NCBI GenBank assembly: GCA_019120295.1 | Contig: DWVI01000004.1 | Coordinates: forward strand, 38,201-102,200 | Length of the DNA: 64,000 bases | Reading direction: 5' to 3' | Origin: Candidatus Onthoplasma faecipullorum | GTDB taxonomy: Bacteria > Bacillota > Clostridia > Christensenellales > UBA1242 | Shown here: piece by piece, positions 19,478 through 27,999 of the stretch | Numbering within the stretch: position 1 is the first letter of the stretch | Layout of the letters: each line of letters starts with the position of its first letter | The notes under the pieces: model-generated | The model's input: the letters and a program-made list of their open reading frames with translations, nothing else | Database searches by the model: none | What the model was told of the DNA's origin: nothing | Program-made: the position numbers and the translations under genes

Positions 19478-21109
19478 ATGAAAACAGCAGTAATATATGC
19501 CCGTTATAGTTCAGATAGTCAATCTGAGCAAAGTATTGAAGGTCAAATTCGTGTTTGCAAGGATTATGCCGAAAAGAATGATATCATTGTAATTGACACC
19601 TACATAGATAGAGCAATGACTGGAACAAATGATAATAGGGTTGCTTTTCAAAAAATGTTAAAAGATAGTTCTAATCATCAATTTTCAGTTGTGCTTGTTT
19701 ACAAATTAGATAGATTTAGTAGGAACAAATACGAAAGTGTTATCCATAAGAAAACATTAAAAGACAATGGAGTGAGTCTTATATCTTGTATGGAAAACAT
19801 ACCAAACACACCAGAAGGTACACTTATGGAAACACTACTTGAAGGCTTTAATCAATATTTCAGTGAAGAACTTACACAAAAAGTAAATCGTGGACTAAGA
19901 GAGAGTTGGCTTAAAGGCAACGCAACTGGAGGCAAAAAAGTTTTTGGATATGACATCATAGACAAAAAGTATGTAATAAACGAATATGAAAAAAACATTG
20001 TCATTCGAGTATTCAGATTATATGCCGATGGTTATAGAGCAAGAGTTATAGCAGAACAACTTAATGAACTAGGTTATCATAGAATAAATGGTAAAAAGTT
20101 TGATGAAAAGTATGTATTATGGATACTTAACAATTCGAGATATACAGGTATAGTAGAACATCACGGAATAAAGTATGATAAAATCTTTCCACGAATAATT
20201 GATGATGACCTTTGGAATAAAGTGAATAAAATAAATGAAGAAAACAAAATTGCACCTAGTAGAAAAAAAGAGATTTATGACTATATTCTCTCTGGCAAAC
20301 TTATATGCGGAGAATGCAAACATAAAATGTATGGCGAAAGTGGCACAAGTCATACAAAAGATATCCATTATTACTATGTTTGCGGCTCACGAAGAAAAAA
20401 GTTAGGTCCTTGTAATATGAAATCAGTTAAAAAGCAAGAACTTGAAGATCTTGTTATGCAAGCAATAACTAAAGCACTTAACAGCGAAGAAAACATACAG
20501 TTTTTAACTGATAAAATTTTTGAATATCATAAACAAAATGCAAATGATAATTCAAACTTGAAACTACTAGAACAAAGAGAAAAGGAAATAAATAAATCTT
20601 GTCAAAATATGATTAAAGCGATTGAACAAGGGATAATAACAGAGATGACAAAAAGTCGTTTGAGTGAACTTGAAACAGAACTTGAACAAATAAAAATTGA
20701 AATCACAAAAGAAAAACATAAAAACAATTTGCTTTTAACAAAGGAAGATATTGACCAATTTTTACGAAAGCAAGTGTTTGAAGATACAAGCGACATTAAA
20801 ATACGAAAACTCTTAGTCAATACATTTGTTAGAGCAATCTATTTATATAATGATGCAGTAGTTGTATTGTTTAACTATACAAATAATCCAACGCCACCAA
20901 AATTTACACTTGAAGAAAACATTGAAACGGAAAAGCAGATTAATTCTGCTTTATCTAATCCTCAAAGTTCGTGCATATTACCCCAATCCGCACCACATAA
21001 AAATAATTATTTACTAAATAATAAACATTTATTAAAAAATAATTATAAAAATAAAATATTCTCTAACCACAAATTAGTTATTATAATTTTTATAAAAAAA
21101 CTGAAATAA
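19478..21109 (+). CDS. Large serine recombinase
   Basis: 'AVIYARYSSDSQSEQSIEGQIRVCKDYA', 'VYKLDRFSRNKY', recombinase domain, zinc ribbon 'LSGKLICGECKHKMYG..YYVCGSRRKKLGPCNMK'. Confidence 0.93.
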   Translation: MKTAVIYARYSSDSQSEQSIEGQIRVCKDYAEKNDIIVIDTYIDRAMTGTNDNRVAFQKMLKDSSNHQFSVVLVYKLDRFSRNKYESVIHKKTLKDNGVSLISCMENIPNTPEGTLMETLLEGFNQYFSEELTQKVNRGLRESWLKGNATGGKKVFGYDIIDKKYVINEYEKNIVIRVFRLYADGYRARVIAEQLNELGYHRINGKKFDEKYVLWILNNSRYTGIVEHHGIKYDKIFPRIIDDDLWNKVNKINEENKIAPSRKKEIYDYILSGKLICGECKHKMYGESGTSHTKDIHYYYVCGSRRKKLGPCNMKSVKKQELEDLVMQAITKALNSEENIQFLTDKIFEYHKQNANDNSNLKLLEQREKEINKSCQNMIKAIEQGIITEMTKSRLSELETELEQIKIEITKEKHKNNLLLTKEDIDQFLRKQVFEDTSDIKIRKLLVNTFVRAIYLYNDAVVVLFNYTNNPTPPKFTLEENIETEKQINSALSNPQSSCILPQSAPHKNNYLLNNKHLLKNNYKNKIFSNHKLVIIIFIKKLK

Positions 21110-21280
21110 TTAAAATATTTCAGCCTTTTTTAATATTAAAAACATCTATAAAATAGTATTTTTAACGAATTTTTTATTGTTAAAAATTTTTTTATTTATT
21201 TAATATAATAAATATATAATATTAAAATAAATTTAATATTTTTATTTAATAAAATATTTTTTATTAAAAATCATTTAAAT

Positions 21281-22378
21281 TTATCTAGCCTTAACTGGTA
21301 AAATTAAAAATACAAAATCGTTTCCTTCAGTTGGAGTGATAGTGCAAGGAAGAATTGGACTATTAAAGTTGATTTTTACGTATGGATTATCAATCACACG
21401 CAAACAGTCCGTAAAATACTTAGAATTAAACGAAATGGTTAAGTCATTTCCTTTAACTCCAACAGTTATATTTTCCTTAGTGTTACCAATTTCAGAATTG
21501 GAAGTGAGCATTAAATTTTTCTCTTTAATGTCAAATTTAACAAGGTTATTTTTATCCATTTTACTTAGCACACTAGCACGGTCAATAGCATCTTCAAGTT
21601 GTTCTTTATTGATAGTAACAACAGTTGAAAAATCTTTTGGAACAATTTGCCTATAATTGATAAATTGACCTTCTATCAAGCGGTTTATAACAATAGTATC
21701 CCCTAAATCAACCATGATGTTGTTTGAATGCACATAAACTTTAATTGAGTTTTCACCGTCCATCATTTTCACAATTTCATACATATTTTTTCCAGGAACA
21801 ATAAGTTTGAAATCGTTTGTGCTAGAAACTAATGTTTTATTTGAAATACTTAGCCTACAACCATCGAGTGCAACTGCTCTAATGTTGTTAGCGTTTGTTT
21901 CAATTAAAATACCCTTTAAAATTGGCCTGCTATCGTCCTGTGCAACAGCATAAAAAACATTATTTATAAGTTTTTTGAAATCTTCCTTTTCAATTTCAAA
22001 ATATGAATCTTTGCTAAGTTCTCTAATTTGTGGAAATTCACTGATTTCCATACATTGCAAAACACCTTCACTATCAGTGTAAGCAATTCTTAATTGATTT
22101 TTTTCATTTAGTTCACATTCAATTTGTTCGTTTGTAAGTTTACGTATGTACTCTCCAAACAATCTACCAGGAACAACAGTTTCACCATCGCTTTCAATTT
22201 CAGCGCGTATTGTTTTTTCAATACTCATTTCTAAATCGGTTGCAGAAAGAATAAGCCTATCATCTTTTGCCACCATTTTAACGCCTTCTAAAATTTGCGA
22301 AGTGGTTTTATTTGAAATTGCTTTGCTCACAACAGATATAGCTTCACTTAACTCTAAACCATCACATCTAAATTTCAT
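21281..22378 (-). CDS. dnaN: DNA polymerase III beta sliding clamp
   Basis: Full-length (365 aa) clamp with typical N-terminus and C-terminal 'VFLILPVKAR'. Confidence 0.95.
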   Translation of the reverse strand: MKFRCDGLELSEAISVVSKAISNKTTSQILEGVKMVAKDDRLILSATDLEMSIEKTIRAEIESDGETVVPGRLFGEYIRKLTNEQIECELNEKNQLRIAYTDSEGVLQCMEISEFPQIRELSKDSYFEIEKEDFKKLINNVFYAVAQDDSRPILKGILIETNANNIRAVALDGCRLSISNKTLVSSTNDFKLIVPGKNMYEIVKMMDGENSIKVYVHSNNIMVDLGDTIVINRLIEGQFINYRQIVPKDFSTVVTINKEQLEDAIDRASVLSKMDKNNLVKFDIKEKNLMLTSNSEIGNTKENITVGVKGNDLTISFNSKYFTDCLRVIDNPYVKINFNSPILPCTITPTEGNDFVFLILPVKAR

Positions 22379-22654
22379 AATTCAACCCTTTTAGTAAAAT
22401 GTTCCCCCTAGCATTTACGTAAGTATACTACCACCCCAAAATTTATATGTCAAACAAAAATGTCAATTTTTGAAAAATTTTAAAAAACTTTTGGCTAAAA
22501 TTTTCTCTTTATATAATATATCAAATAAACTTAAAAAATATAATTTATAAATTGCTTGAAATCAACTATATTATAGGCAATTTGGTGCATTACGCGTGCG
22601 CTTATTTTTTATTAAATTTTTTTAGTTTTTGATAGTGATTTTTTTATTAAAAAC

Positions 22655-22819
22655 TGTGGATTTGTGGATAACTTTTGAATTTACAATATATGGTGGTGAT
22701 TAAGACATATTTCGACAATTTTAGCACTATTTTTTTCCACAATTAAGGTGCATATCTATGTTGATTAAGATGTTGATAAATGCTTTTACCATGTGGAAAA
22801 CTATAAAAATCTCGACAAA
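22655..22819. promoter_or_regulatory. DnaA-box-containing dnaN/dnaA intergenic region (candidate oriC and/or dnaA autoregulation)
   Basis: TGTGGATAA 22663-22671, TTTTCCACA 22733-22741, TGTTGATAA 22771-22779, TGTGGAAAA 22792-22800; 0A-like TTCGACAA at 22711. Confidence 0.65.
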
Positions 22820-23028
22820 TTTACCTAATAAACCAACTTAACAAACGGTAAAAAATTATAAAAGTATCAAAATATAGTTGACAACTAAAAAAAACATCAA
22901 ATTTTACAAATTAAAAAAAACAAAGCCGACTTTAATCAAACAATTTGAAAATTAGACAATTTTTTTATTATACAATCTGCCTTGACTTTTTTATACAATT
23001 ATTATATAATAAAAGCAGGAGTTGAGAT

Positions 23029-24378
23029 ATGTTTTTACTTGACCAATGGAAAAAAGTTTTAAACAAACTCGAAAACGAATTGACGGCTGTAAATTTTGAT
23101 TTATGGGTAAACACACTTACACCTATTCAGTATGCAAACGACGAATTGATACTAATGGCACCAAGTGTAACAGCAAAAAACCAAGTTAATCAACCAGCAA
23201 TACTAGATAAAATAACAAAGTGCGTTCACGCTGAATTTACACCATACACATTCGTTAGAGTTACAGAAGCACAGGAATATCAAGAGAGTATTAGGCGTCA
23301 GGAAACAGAAATAGACCGAATTATGCAGGAAACGCCAAACTTAAAATCAAAGTTTAATAAAAAATACACTTTTGAAAACTTTGTGGTAGGAAAATCAAAT
23401 CAGGTTGTATGTGCAGCAATGCAAAGCGTTGCAGAACACCCAAGCCAAAAATTCAATCCGCTATTTATTTATGGTGGTGTTGGACTTGGTAAAACCCACC
23501 TGCTTCACGCTGTTGGCAACTATTTAAACGAACACAGGCCAGATTTAAACGTTTTATATGTAACCTGTGAAAAGTTTACCAACGATTATGTTGATAGTAT
23601 TAGAAACGGAAAAGAAAAATCAAATCTCGATTTTAGAGATAAGTATCGTAGCGTAGATGTTCTAATGATTGACGACATTCAATTTATTAGCAACAAAATG
23701 GGAATTCAAGAAGAATTCTTCCACACATTCAATGATTTATATCAAAACAATAAACAAATAATTATTGCTTCCGATCGTTCACCAAAAGAAATGAGCGCAC
23801 TTGAAGAAAGACTTAGAAGTAGATTTTCTAGCGGACTTATTCAAGACATTCAAGAACCAGATTATGAAACAAAGGTTGCAATTTTAAATAAAAAGTGTAG
23901 CCAAGAAGGATATTTGGTTGATAAAGACGTAATTGATTTTATTGCACAAAAAACTGGAACCAACATTCGTGAAATGGAAGGAATTTTATCAAAGGTAGTG
24001 TTTTATGCTAGCCTTCAAAATAAAACTCACGCGTCTATGGAAGATGCTCACGAAGCCTTAAAAGATTATGGTGAAACTGAAAAAACAAATCTCGATGCTG
24101 AAAAAATATTAAACACAGTTTGCGATTTCTTCAAAGTTACGAAAGAAGACTTAATTGGTAAAAAGAAAAATAAAGAGATTGTTGAACCACGTCAATTGTG
24201 TATATACTTGATAAACGACATGTTAAACATTCCACTAACAGCAATCGGAGCAATGTTTGGTGGTAGAGACCACACAACAATAATGCATGCTCGTGATAAA
24301 ATTAGCAATCAAGTTAAAGTTAACCCACATATTAGAACTTTGGTGAACGATATCAGAAGTCAATTATTAAAATATTAA
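23029..24378 (+). CDS. dnaA: Chromosomal replication initiator DnaA
   Basis: 'FNPLFIYGGVGLGKTHLLHAVGN', 'VLMIDDIQFI', C-terminal 'GAMFGGRDHTTIMHARDKI'. Confidence 0.98.
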   Translation: MFLLDQWKKVLNKLENELTAVNFDLWVNTLTPIQYANDELILMAPSVTAKNQVNQPAILDKITKCVHAEFTPYTFVRVTEAQEYQESIRRQETEIDRIMQETPNLKSKFNKKYTFENFVVGKSNQVVCAAMQSVAEHPSQKFNPLFIYGGVGLGKTHLLHAVGNYLNEHRPDLNVLYVTCEKFTNDYVDSIRNGKEKSNLDFRDKYRSVDVLMIDDIQFISNKMGIQEEFFHTFNDLYQNNKQIIIASDRSPKEMSALEERLRSRFSSGLIQDIQEPDYETKVAILNKKCSQEGYLVDKDVIDFIAQKTGTNIREMEGILSKVVFYASLQNKTHASMEDAHEALKDYGETEKTNLDAEKILNTVCDFFKVTKEDLIGKKKNKEIVEPRQLCIYLINDMLNIPLTAIGAMFGGRDHTTIMHARDKISNQVKVNPHIRTLVNDIRSQLLKY

Positions 24379-24385
24379 AAAATCG

Positions 24386-24407
24386 CCACATAGTTTTATC
24401 TATGTGG
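24386..24407 (+). terminator. Terminator after dnaA
   Basis: CCACATA-gttttatc-TATGTGG then TTTTTATTT. Confidence 0.7.
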
Positions 24408-24512
24408 TTTTTATTTATATAAAACAAAAATTTAATAAAAAATAAAAAAATCAACGCATATTGCGTGATTTTTTATGTTTTTTGACATGTTTTAGTTAAA
24501 ATTTTAAAATTT

Positions 24513-25598
24513 TTAATTATCATTTGTTACAACTCTACCATTTTTAATTTTAATTTCATTGTATTCAAAATTTAATTTAGGAATAGATGTGCACGTTATT
24601 AATGTTTGATAATTTTTTGTTAACTCTAACATTTTATTTTGCCTTGAATAATCTAATTCACTTAACACATCGTCTAGCAACAATATAGGATACTCTCCAA
24701 TTTGATTTTTTATAACTTCCATCAGCGCTAGTTTTACAACTAATGCAACTGTTCTTTGTTGACCTTGACTAGCATAATATTTACAGTCAAGTCCATTTAT
24801 TTTAAAAATTATATCATCACGATGCGGACCAAAACAAGTGTAACCCAATTCTATTTCTTTATCAATATTCTTTTCAAACAAATCATTTAATTGTTCTTTA
24901 ATTGATTTGTTTTCAGTGTTAAAACTATAAAAAATTTCTAAATTTTCCGTTTCCGTTATAGTTTTATGAATGTTTTTTGCAATATTTTTTAAATTTTCAA
25001 TAAATTTTACTCGTTTTATTATAATTTGTTCAGCAGTATCAATTAGTTGTGGAGTAAATAATTTTAACTCTTCAAGTTTGGTTTCCCTGCTTGCATTTGT
25101 TTTAAGTATAGTATTACGTTGTTTTAAAATTTTATCATATTTAATAATATCATATAAATAAGTTTTATCAAATTGACTAATCGAAACATCTAAAAATGTT
25201 CGTCTATCTTCCGGAACTTCTTTAATAAGTTTTAATTCGTCCGGGCTGAAATAAACAACTGAAAGTATACCCACGAGTTCGGCAAGTTTTAAAATGTTTA
25301 AATTATTCACTCTAATAGATTTTTTATTTGCTCTATCAAGTAACATTTGAATTGTTTTATTTCCTTCGCGAGTTGTAAAATTTATTTCAACGCGCGCAAT
25401 GTTTGAATCAAATTTTATTATTTGTTTGTCTTTACTGTTTTTGGGGCTTTTTCCAACACTTAACAAATAAATGCTTTCAAGTAAATTTGTTTTACCTTGC
25501 GCATTTTTTCCAACAATGAAATTGATACCATCTTCTAAAGACACACTTGCATTTTCGTAGTTTCTAAAATTATTAAGATTTATCGTGTTAATTTTCAT
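24513..25598 (-). CDS. recF: DNA replication/repair protein RecF
   Basis: 'INFIVGKNAQGKTNLLESIYLLS', 'YYASQGQQRTVALVVKLA', 'YPILLLDDVLSELD'. Confidence 0.95.
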   Translation of the reverse strand: MKINTINLNNFRNYENASVSLEDGINFIVGKNAQGKTNLLESIYLLSVGKSPKNSKDKQIIKFDSNIARVEINFTTREGNKTIQMLLDRANKKSIRVNNLNILKLAELVGILSVVYFSPDELKLIKEVPEDRRTFLDVSISQFDKTYLYDIIKYDKILKQRNTILKTNASRETKLEELKLFTPQLIDTAEQIIIKRVKFIENLKNIAKNIHKTITETENLEIFYSFNTENKSIKEQLNDLFEKNIDKEIELGYTCFGPHRDDIIFKINGLDCKYYASQGQQRTVALVVKLALMEVIKNQIGEYPILLLDDVLSELDYSRQNKMLELTKNYQTLITCTSIPKLNFEYNEIKIKNGRVVTNDN

Positions 25599-25740
25599 TT
25601 ACTATATTTTAGTTTAAAATTTTTGTTATGTCAATCATGTGTATATCAAAAATTTTTCAAAACTTAAAAATTTAACACTAAATTTTAATAAATAATTAGT
25701 TTTAAACACTAGTTTAACAAAATTTTAAAACTTTTTATTA

Positions 25741-25838
25741 TTATATAATATATATACCTTATATAATATATATAAATATATATACCTTATATAATATATA
25801 TAAATATATATACCTATTATATATAATATATAAATATA
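25741..25838. repeat. AT-rich tandem repeat, about 28-bp period
   Basis: 'acct' landmarks at 25756, 25784 and 25812; unit accttatataatatatataaatatatat, third copy diverged. Confidence 0.8.
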
Positions 25839-25940
25839 AAAAATGAATAAGTTTTTAAACTAAAATTTTTAACAGAAAAATATCAATATATTTTACGTGG
25901 TAGTTAAAAAACAAAAAAAACAAATCATCTTAAGATTTGT

Positions 25941-26735
25941 TTAAACAATAGGTTTTAGTTTTGGCAAGTTTTTATCCCTTGGATATATACTTGGCGTAGA
26001 TTTTATTTTTCTAATGATTATAATATTACGAATTCCTTTATCTTTTGGCAAAACATATTCAAAAGAATTTTCAAATTTTCCACCTAAAATTTCAATTGCC
26101 TTTTTTGCTTCGTTTAACTCTTCAATAGAATTTAAACCTTTGTAAGCAATCAAAATTCCATCAACTTTAATTAGTGGTAAAAGATATTCAACCAGTGTGT
26201 TCAATTTTGCAACCGCACGCGCCACTGCAATATCAAAACTTTCTCTTGCGAGTTTACAAAAATCTTCCGCACGTGAATGTACAATATTTATAATTTTTTT
26301 ATTTTCAGAAATTATAATAGAATTTTCATGTTTTTTATCGTTTTTTAGTTGTTCTTTTAAATTTTTAATATTTTTTTGTATAGTACTCTCATTTACAAAA
26401 TTACAATTGTAGCCCAAATCAGTTACCAATCGACTTAAAAATTCTAAACGTTTATTAAGAGAGTCAACAAGTGTTAAATTTATATCATCGCGTACAATTT
26501 TTAGTGGAAGCCCTGGAAAACCGGCGCCTGTTCCAACATCAACAACACTAGCATTTTCAGGAATAATATTTTCACCTAATATACTATCTGAAAAATGTTT
26601 AATATAAACATCTTCTTTTTCAGTGATTGCCGTTAAATTAACTTTTTCATTATATGAAATAAGATTTTGATAATAAATATCAAACTTTTCACTATTTTTT
26701 TTAATTAATTTTTCAAATTCGTTTATATTTTTCAT
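25941..26735 (-). CDS. rsmG: 16S rRNA m7G527 methyltransferase RsmG
   Basis: 'VVDVGTGAGFPGLPLKIVRDDINLTLVDSLNKRLEFL', 'VHSRAEDF', 'AVARAVAKLNTLVEYLLPL'. Confidence 0.94.
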   Translation of the reverse strand: MKNINEFEKLIKKNSEKFDIYYQNLISYNEKVNLTAITEKEDVYIKHFSDSILGENIIPENASVVDVGTGAGFPGLPLKIVRDDINLTLVDSLNKRLEFLSRLVTDLGYNCNFVNESTIQKNIKNLKEQLKNDKKHENSIIISENKKIINIVHSRAEDFCKLARESFDIAVARAVAKLNTLVEYLLPLIKVDGILIAYKGLNSIEELNEAKKAIEILGGKFENSFEYVLPKDKGIRNIIIIRKIKSTPSIYPRDKNLPKLKPIV

Positions 26736-26742
26736 TTTAACC

Positions 26743-27897
26743 TTATAATAATTGATTTTTGAGAGTTAAATCATTATTTTTATTTATCAAATTTATAAAA
26801 TCTTCAATGGTCTTAGCAAAATCTTGATTTAATAAAAAAGTATTTGCTTTTTCTAAATTTAAATTGTAAGCATTTGATAAGTATTTTGTAAAATTTTTAA
26901 TCATTTCGGACTGTTCTGTATCTGAAGAATTTTCATATTTATCAAACCATACTCTCGACACAATTTCAGCCAACACATAATTTATTAAATATTGTGAACA
27001 AATTGGATATTCGTTTGTGTCGTTTGCTTCTTCGGACATCCAAATAATTCTTTCAATTAAATACCAAAATCTTTTTTCGTCTTTTGTTTTATGAATATAA
27101 CTTATATAAGACTTACATTCATCAATAGTTGAACGATAGTTTAAATGATTTAAAATTTCATTTTCTTCTAAAATTTCTTCTAATTGATGTTTTACACCTG
27201 AGAGTCTATCTTTAAAATAATTTTCAAATTCTTCTTTTGTTATTATATTTTTATCATATAAAAATTTAATATATAATTTTTCAACAATAAAACTTTCAAT
27301 CTCATTTATTGCTTTAACTTCATATTTAGCAATATGTTTATTAAATAAATCAAATTTATTTTGAAGAGATTTCTTTTTATCTTTATCCTTTTCGTTTTTT
27401 ATTTTTTTAGTGTATTCAATCGATTTAGTTTGAAAACTAGATACAGCGTGGGATAGTTCATGCGGTATTTGAATATAAAAAGGAAGAGTATCATCAGATA
27501 AATTAAATAATATTTTTATATAATCAATTTTTGGGTGAATCTGAGTTCTGTTTTTTCCAGTGTTCACAATCTCAATTTTATAATTTTGGTTTGATTTTTC
27601 TAAAATTGATTTTACAGTTGTGCCAAGTTTTGTTGAAATACTATTAAAAAATTCAATAACTATATCGCGTAAATTTTCAAATAATTTATCATTTTTTTGA
27701 AACTCTACATTTTCAACTTTCAAATTTTCATCAACTCTTTTTAACCAGTCAATTAAAGAAATGTCGTTAAATTTTGTGTTATTTATAAATTTATGGAAAC
27801 TTTCAGTTTTAAAGAAAAAACAATTTGCAGTAAAATCGGAAAAAAGAGTAAGTATTTTTTTATCATCGTATTCAACGTCATTAAATACAAATCTCAT
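26743..27897 (-). CDS. Uncharacterised protein with HExxH metallopeptidase-like motif
   Basis: 'YIQIPHELSHAVSSF' plus downstream 'AINEIESFIVEKLY'; ATG at 27897 with aaggagt upstream. Confidence 0.65.
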   Translation of the reverse strand: MRFVFNDVEYDDKKILTLFSDFTANCFFFKTESFHKFINNTKFNDISLIDWLKRVDENLKVENVEFQKNDKLFENLRDIVIEFFNSISTKLGTTVKSILEKSNQNYKIEIVNTGKNRTQIHPKIDYIKILFNLSDDTLPFYIQIPHELSHAVSSFQTKSIEYTKKIKNEKDKDKKKSLQNKFDLFNKHIAKYEVKAINEIESFIVEKLYIKFLYDKNIITKEEFENYFKDRLSGVKHQLEEILEENEILNHLNYRSTIDECKSYISYIHKTKDEKRFWYLIERIIWMSEEANDTNEYPICSQYLINYVLAEIVSRVWFDKYENSSDTEQSEMIKNFTKYLSNAYNLNLEKANTFLLNQDFAKTIEDFINLINKNNDLTLKNQLL

Positions 27898-27999
27898 ATT
27901 AACTCCTTTTATAGACAATTTTATTGTTAAAACTTGGAAACCATTATAATTAAAATAAAACTTTACAAATATTAAATCTAGTTAAATTTTCTACAAATA

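Larger units (their letters stand above)
11032..21270. mobile_element. Putative serine-recombinase genomic island carrying R-M genes (outer limits approximate, att sites not identified)
   Basis: Non-core block between tRNA-Leu and dnaN containing a large serine recombinase, sigma-like regulator, type III-like R-M genes and GC-rich repeats. Confidence 0.6.

Noticed and set aside
19287-19481. 64-aa ORF upstream of the recombinase
   Set aside because: Overlaps the direct repeat and a GTCAAAGGT/ACCTTTGAC hairpin, no RBS or family; probably leader DNA
25741-25838. AT-rich tandem repeats considered as a CRISPR array
   Set aside because: No conserved GC-containing repeats with unique spacers; simple 28-bp tandem AT repeat
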